Positions 4,414-5,047 of a stretch of DNA of 5,047 nucleotides are shown piece by piece. The position numbers and the translations under genes are program-made. Every line of letters starts with the position of its first letter. Position 1 is the first letter of the stretch. Under the pieces are notes generated by a model. That model was not told where the DNA came from. It searched no databases and saw only the letters and a program-made list of their open reading frames with translations. Source of the stretch: CAYGWP01 sp964353455 (GTDB lineage Bacteria; Planctomycetota; Phycisphaerae; FEN-1346); contig CAYGWP010000308.1 of the NCBI GenBank assembly GCA_964353455.1, forward strand, positions 1 through 5,047, given 5' to 3'.

Positions 4414-5047
4414 TCACTTCCTGCCGGCGGGGGGCGCTGCGCCGGGCTGCTGTTGCTCCTGGGCCTGCTTCCGCGCCTCCTCCATCATCCCTTGCATTCG
4501 CCACTGCATGCGCCGGGAGAACTGCTTGACGACCTGTGCGGCGCCGCGGACTTCGGACTGCGGCACGGCCAGGTCGATGTGAACGGTTCGGCCGGAGACC
4601 CGCGCGGCGAACGTCACGAGGTCCGCCGGGGCCGGCGGCTCAAGCGGCGGCGGGGCGCCCTCGGCGGCGGCCTTCGCCCGGGCCGCCATGCTCTCGGCCA
4701 TCATCCGGTCGGTCATGCTCATCGCCATGTAGAGATAATTAGGAATCGACATAACGCCGGCGGCGCACGATCCCTTCGGCAGCCGGCCGATCGCCGCCTG
4801 CACCTTCGCGTTGGTCGAGAGTCTCGGCTCCTGCCCGCGGACGGCCTTGACGGCCCGCGCCGCATCCGCCGCATCGCCCATCGAAATGATCGCCGTCTTG
4901 TCCGCCACGGTCATCCGCATGACCATGCCATCGGGGCCGTACATTGCCGCCATCATCTTCTGCATCCGCTCTCTGACTTGTGGCGGCGCGTCGGGCGGGG
5001 GTTCCATCTCCATCTGCATCTTCATCACGTCCACGGGCAGGCCCTCG
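4414..5047 (-). CDS. C-terminal part of a Met-rich protein of unknown function (5' end outside window)
   Basis: The frame is open through the right window edge, so only the last 210 or so residues are visible; the real start lies beyond 5047. The GTG at 5034 is internal (the codons before it read EGLP). The visible part is strikingly rich in methionine, about 23 of 210 residues, concentrated in VMKMQMEME, RMQKMMAAMYGPDGMVMRM, YLYMAMSMTDRMMAESM and RMQWRMQGMM. Between these are ordinary mixed alpha/beta segments (MTVADKTAIISMG; EPRLSTNAKVQAAIGRLPKG; DLVTFAARVSGRTVHIDLAVP). The protein ends in a charged, Gln-rich helix and a PGAAPPAGRK tail. I recall similar C-terminal halves in uncharacterised planctomycete proteins but cannot name a family. 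Membrane or secreted location cannot be judged without the N-terminus. Confidence 0.7.
   Translation of the reverse strand, partial: EGLPVDVMKMQMEMEPPPDAPPQVRERMQKMMAAMYGPDGMVMRMTVADKTAIISMGDAADAARAVKAVRGQEPRLSTNAKVQAAIGRLPKGSCAAGVMSIPNYLYMAMSMTDRMMAESMAARAKAAAEGAPPPLEPPAPADLVTFAARVSGRTVHIDLAVPQSEVRGAAQVVKQFSRRMQWRMQGMMEEARKQAQEQQQPGAAPPAGRK

Noticed and set aside
2631..4529. A 632-codon open frame on the plus strand
   Set aside because: It runs antisense across the cold-shock gene, the 242-aa gene and the GH94-like frame, and overlaps the end of the SNase-like gene. Its Arg/Gly/Ala-rich composition is typical of a chance antisense frame in GC-rich DNA.

Overview
The window is very GC-rich and densely coded, with strong AAGGAG-type ribosome binding sites and proline/alanine-rich secreted proteins. 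It also carries dispersed hairpin repeats of two kinds (a GGGTC-tetraloop-GACCC core and a GCAC..CCG-CCCT-CGG..GTGC core). This combination, together with the style of the hypothetical proteins, suggests a Planctomycetota genome, perhaps Phycisphaerae-like. That assignment is an inference from pattern recognition; no marker gene here settles it.

Layout, left to right. Bases 1-145 hold no gene. They contain a nested palindrome (17-bp terminal inverted repeats around two opposed hairpins) followed by one degenerate copy of a second hairpin repeat. Bases 153-1196 (minus) encode a secreted GH62-family alpha-L-arabinofuranosidase. Bases 1197-1503 separate two divergent genes and carry two near-identical copies of the second hairpin repeat and a 14-bp direct repeat. 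Bases 1504-2793 (plus) encode a secreted protein made of two degenerate staphylococcal-nuclease-like modules, a proline-rich linker and a C-terminal beta-rich domain. Everything after that is on the minus strand. Reading in the direction of transcription: a large secreted Met-rich protein cut by the right window edge (5047-4414); a cold-shock protein with its own near-consensus promoter, roughly 155-nt structured leader and clear intrinsic terminator (4342-3896); a secreted protein of unknown function (3791-3063) with a possible promoter; and, 33 nt further on, a 61-codon frame (3029-2844) that looks like the two ends of a GH94 phosphorylase joined together.

How the parts relate: the GH62 enzyme (arabinose removal from arabinoxylan or arabinan) and the GH94-like remnant both point to plant-polysaccharide or oligosaccharide metabolism, but the genes do not form an evident single pathway. 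The cold-shock gene is an independent transcription unit. I do not see a complete defence system, mobile element with transposase, CRISPR array or RNA gene. The most interesting items are the nested palindrome with covarying hairpins, the apparent GH94 head-to-tail remnant, the tandem decayed nuclease modules, and the symmetric alternative pairing in the cold-shock leader.
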